A stretch of DNA of 64,000 bases from the NCBI RefSeq assembly GCF_014646515.1, contig NZ_BMNK01000001.1:538745-602744 (forward strand), given 5' to 3'. Each line of letters starts with the position of its first letter. Positions within the stretch are counted from its first letter, which is position 1. The stretch is from Nonomuraea glycinis (GTDB taxonomy: Bacteria; Actinomycetota; Actinomycetes; Streptosporangiales; Streptosporangiaceae). This document shows, in pieces, positions 61,415 through 64,000 of the stretch. Below the pieces are notes generated by a model, which was given only the letters and a program-made list of their open reading frames with translations, was not told the origin of the DNA and ran no database searches. The position numbers and the translations under genes were made by a program.

Positions 61415-62089
61415 ATGCACCAGCACATGCACCACCAGATGGACCCCGGCACGCACCACGACATGGACGGCGTTCTCCGGGTCGGCATCGGCGGGCCCGT
61501 CGGCTCCGGCAAGACGGCCCTGATCGAGGCGCTGGTCCCCATCCTGATCGAGCGGGGGCACAGCGTGGGCGTCATCACCAACGACATCTACACCGTGGAG
61601 GACGCCGACCATATCAAGCGCACCCTCGACGGCGTGCTGGACCCGGCCCGCGTCGTGGGCGTGGAGACCGGCTCCTGCCCGCACACCGCCGTCCGCGACG
61701 ACCCGACGATGAACCTGGCCGCCGGGGCCGAGATGGTCAAGCGCTTCGGAGACATCGACACGCTGCTGTACGAGAGCGGCGGCGACAACCTCACGCTCAC
61801 CTTCAGTCCCGCCCTGGCGGACGTGTACGTGTTCGTCCTGGACACCGGCGAGGGCGACAAGATGCCGCGCAAACGCGGGCCGGGCATCACGAACTCCGAC
61901 CTGCTCGTCATCAACAAGATTGACATCGCCCCGTACGTCCGCGCCGACCTGGAGGTGATGGCACGCGACGCCGACCGCGTCCGCGACGGGCGCCCGGTCA
62001 TCCTCACCGACTCGCTCAAGGGCACCGGCGTGGCGGAGGTCGCCGACTTCATCGCCAGCCGCAGGCCGGCATGCTCGCCGAGCGCGTAG
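61415..62089 (+). CDS. ureG: urease accessory GTPase UreG with His-rich N-terminus
   Basis: The 224-residue product has the P-loop GIGGPVGSGKTALIE, NDIYTVEDADHI, the metal-binding CPH in ETGSCPHTAVRDD, and NKIDIAPYV. The first 17 residues (MHQHMHHQMDPGTHHDM) hold six histidines that could store or deliver nickel. This fits the absence of a ureE gene from the cluster. Its last 19 bases overlap ureD. Confidence 0.97.
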   Translation: MHQHMHHQMDPGTHHDMDGVLRVGIGGPVGSGKTALIEALVPILIERGHSVGVITNDIYTVEDADHIKRTLDGVLDPARVVGVETGSCPHTAVRDDPTMNLAAGAEMVKRFGDIDTLLYESGGDNLTLTFSPALADVYVFVLDTGEGDKMPRKRGPGITNSDLLVINKIDIAPYVRADLEVMARDADRVRDGRPVILTDSLKGTGVAEVADFIASRRPACSPSA

Positions 62090-63012
62090 ACCGGCTGGCC
62101 GCCGGGCACTACACGATCACCTCGATCCCGGAGGACGTGGCGAGGTACGCCGAGGTGCCGGACACGCTGCCGGTCGGCAGTCCGGGCAAGGTCGGCGTGC
62201 TCGACCTGGCCTTCGAGCGGCGTAGTGGCCGGACCGAGCTGACCGGCCACTATCAGAAGGCGCCGCTGCAGATCATGCGGCCGCTCTACTACGACCCGGC
62301 CCGGCCGGACCTGCCGTATGTGATCGTCATGTCCTCGGGCGGCGGGATGCTGCAGGGGGACCGCTACCGGCTCGACCTCGCCTGCGGCGCGGACGCGTCG
62401 GTGCACCTGACGACGCAGGCCGCCACGAAGATCTACCGGATGGAGCAGGACTACGCCAGCCAGCTCGTCACCATCACGGCGGGGCCGGGCGGCTACGTCG
62501 AGTATCTGCCGGATCCGGTGATCCCGTTCGCCGAGTCCCGCTTCTACCAGTGCACCAGGGTGACCTGCGACCCCACCGCCACCGTGATCCTCGGCGAGAC
62601 CCTGCTGGCCGGGCGGCTGGCCCACGGCGAACGGCACGCCTACACCGCCTACTGCAACGACCTGGAGGTATGCGGTCCGGGCGGCGAGCTGCTGTTCGCC
62701 GACCCGATGAGGCTCGTCCCCGGGCGGGCACCGGTCGCCGGGCCGGCCATGTTCGGCGCGCACGGCGTGCTGTCCACCCTGTACGTGGTCACGTCGGCGG
62801 TGGACGCCGCCGAGCTGGCCGACGCGCTGCACGAGGCGGCGGCGGGCAGCGGGCTCGTGGGCGGGGCGAGCACGCTGCCGAACCGGGCGGGCGCCTGGGC
62901 CAGGCTGCTGGGACCGGAATCCCCGCACGTCAACGCGACCCTGGAACGGCTGTGGGACATCGCCAGGCGGGCGATCACCGGCACCCCGGCTCCCGACCGG
63001 CGCAAGCCCTGA
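62071..63012 (+). CDS. ureD: urease accessory protein UreD
   Basis: The 313-residue product starts at ATG 62071 (MLAERVDRLAAGHYTITSIP). VIVMSSGGGMLQGDRYRLDLACGADASVHLTTQAATKIYRM is the UreD core, and YVEYLPDPVIPFAESRFYQ and VILGETLLAGRLAHGE follow. UreD binds apo-urease and forms the tunnel that conveys nickel from UreG. Last gene of the urease cluster. Confidence 0.95.
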   Translation: MLAERVDRLAAGHYTITSIPEDVARYAEVPDTLPVGSPGKVGVLDLAFERRSGRTELTGHYQKAPLQIMRPLYYDPARPDLPYVIVMSSGGGMLQGDRYRLDLACGADASVHLTTQAATKIYRMEQDYASQLVTITAGPGGYVEYLPDPVIPFAESRFYQCTRVTCDPTATVILGETLLAGRLAHGERHAYTAYCNDLEVCGPGGELLFADPMRLVPGRAPVAGPAMFGAHGVLSTLYVVTSAVDAAELADALHEAAAGSGLVGGASTLPNRAGAWARLLGPESPHVNATLERLWDIARRAITGTPAPDRRKP

Positions 63013-63191
63013 GGCAACTCGCACGGTGGGCCGGGCCGGCATGGGAACTGCTGCGGCCGGAGGGCAGGCCGGACATCACGGCCGGGTCGGTGCTCGGGCG
63101 GCGGTTTCGTACGAGCGGCGGTTTCGTACGGGACGGAGGAGAAGCACGCTGGTATGACAGCATTCCTGGACCGGTGGAAGGAGCGGCGCTC

Positions 63192-64000
63192 ATGACCTTG
63201 CCACGGACGGTCGGCGTCTTCGGCGGCGGGCGGATGGGGGCGGGGATCGCGCACGCGTTCCTCGCTTCGGGCAGCCACGTGATCGTCGTGGAGAACGGGC
63301 CGGAGGCGGCCGGCCAGGCCCGCGACCGGGTGGCTGAGAGCCTGGCCAAGGCTCGGGTGGCTGAGAGTCTGGCCGAGGGTCGGGTGGCTGAGAGCCTGGC
63401 CGAGGGTCGGGAGGCTGAGAGCCTGGCCGAGGGTCGGGGGGTGGCCGAGGATGCCCTTGAGCGGCTGCGGGCCACGGCCGACCCCGGCGACCTGGCGCCG
63501 TGCGACCTCGTCATCGAGGCGGTGCCGGAGGACGCGGCGCTCAAGGCCCAGGTGCTCGCCCTGGCCGAGAGGCTGGCGCCGGACGCGGTGCTCGCCTCCA
63601 ACACCAGCAGCCTGTCCATCGGCGGGCTCGCCGCCGGTCTGGCCTCGCCGGACCGCTTCCTCGGGCTGCACTTCTTCAACCCCGTCCCGGTGAGCGAGCT
63701 CATCGAGATCGTCACCGGGCCCCGTACCGACCCCGCGCTCGTGACGCGAGCCCGGGACTGGGCGGTGGCGCTCGGCAAGACGCCGATCACCGTCGCGGAC
63801 TCGCCCGGGTTCGCGAGCAGCCGCCTCGGCGTCTGCCTGGCGCTGGAGGCGATGCGCATGCTCGAAGAGGGCGTCGCCGGCGCGGCCGACATCGACACGG
63901 CGATGACCCTCGGCTACCGCCACCCGATGGGACCGCTGCGGACCACCGACGTGGTCGGCCTCGACGTGCGGCTCGCCATCGCCGAGCACCTGTCACGCGA
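63192..64000 (+). CDS. 3-hydroxyacyl-CoA dehydrogenase (runs off the window end)
   Basis: The gene starts at ATG 63192 (MTLPRTVGVFGGGRMGAGIAHAFLASGSHVIVVE), the NAD-binding fold. SNTSSLSIGGLAAGL, FLGLHFFNPVPVSELIEIV (catalytic His) and ADSPGFASSRLG follow, all typical. Between the Rossmann start and the dimer domain there is an insert of about 36 residues made of four AESLAEGRV-type repeats. The substrate is probably a short-chain 3-hydroxyacyl-CoA. The frame is open at base 64000. A 17-bp direct repeat (GGCGGTTTCGTACGAGC) lies upstream at about 63100-63133. Confidence 0.92.
   Translation, partial: MTLPRTVGVFGGGRMGAGIAHAFLASGSHVIVVENGPEAAGQARDRVAESLAKARVAESLAEGRVAESLAEGREAESLAEGRGVAEDALERLRATADPGDLAPCDLVIEAVPEDAALKAQVLALAERLAPDAVLASNTSSLSIGGLAAGLASPDRFLGLHFFNPVPVSELIEIVTGPRTDPALVTRARDWAVALGKTPITVADSPGFASSRLGVCLALEAMRMLEEGVAGAADIDTAMTLGYRHPMGPLRTTDVVGLDVRLAIAEHLSR
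63330..63437 (+). repeat. four 27-bp in-frame tandem repeats
   Basis: Units at 63330, 63357, 63384 and 63411 share GTGGCTGAGAGCCTGGCCGA with few changes. They add four copies of nine residues (VAESLAEGR and variants) to the dehydrogenase, probably lengthening a surface helix. Confidence 0.9.

Overview
The window is high-GC DNA from a filamentous actinomycete. Several families typical of that group are present: DUF397 with an XRE/DUF5753-type regulator, part of a 'conservon' (sensor kinase plus DUF742), SUKH-4, DUF5685 and DUF6745 proteins, an RsbW-like ATPase, and a urease cluster without ureE. The overall gene set would fit a Streptosporangiaceae-type organism such as Nonomuraea or a relative; that placement is an inference. 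Gene density is high. Most starts are ATG or GTG, neighbours often overlap by ATGA or GTGA, and no gap exceeds about 300 bases. I saw no transposase, integrase, prophage or CRISPR array.

Layout. 0-4.7 kb holds a hypothetical protein, Tex, an RpiB-like isomerase, a VOC protein and an atypical tRNA with anticodon CAT. 4.8-12.9 kb is one operon: a DUF917 protein, a hydantoinase/oxoprolinase-like protein and a complete Opp/Dpp-type ABC importer. 13.0-17.0 kb has a reduced conservon diverging from a second, orphan copy of the same kind of binding protein. 17-23.8 kb holds housekeeping and hypothetical genes: a C92-like peptidase, an NDH-2-like dehydrogenase, an MFS exporter, a secreted S33 hydrolase and a DUF6745 protein.

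23.8-33.3 kb is the accessory region. It contains a HEPN-like/'KGGVGR' double P-loop ATPase pair, a tendamistat-like secreted protein, tiny membrane peptides, and an ImmA/IrrE-like gene and an HTH regulator that are both interrupted by single TAG codons. It also has a nucleotidyltransferase whose HEPN partner is decayed, and three copies of a roughly 36-bp palindrome. A 44-bp promoter-like element occurs in front of both the HEPN-like/ATPase pair and the tendamistat-like gene.

33.4-41.1 kb is a carbohydrate locus: GH114, a sugar ABC importer without its ATPase, two GH4 enzymes and a DeoR regulator, with paired operator-like sites in the divergent promoter. 41.2-48.2 kb is mixed: a DNA glycosylase, a GNAT, a SUKH-4 protein, a YrdC/Sua5 family protein, a chloramphenicol phosphotransferase-like protein, DUF1905, and an alpha/beta hydrolase diverging from an ECF sigma factor.

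48.2-53.3 kb is a second defence-like island: a TIR-transmembrane-WD40 protein overlapping a two-helix membrane protein, diverging from a second TIR protein. 53.3-57.7 kb has a DUF5685 protein with a cysteine-rich tail, an Old Yellow Enzyme pseudogene, MerR and AraC regulators, a monooxygenase and an esterase. 57.7-63.0 kb is a half-length urea transporter followed by ureABCFGD. The window ends inside a 3-hydroxyacyl-CoA dehydrogenase gene that carries four 27-bp tandem repeats.

Short tandem duplications recur through the window. Some are in-frame inside genes, and at three genes the 3' end with its stop codon is repeated immediately downstream. The strongest candidates for undescribed systems are the HEPN-like/KGGVGR ATPase pair and the double-TIR island.
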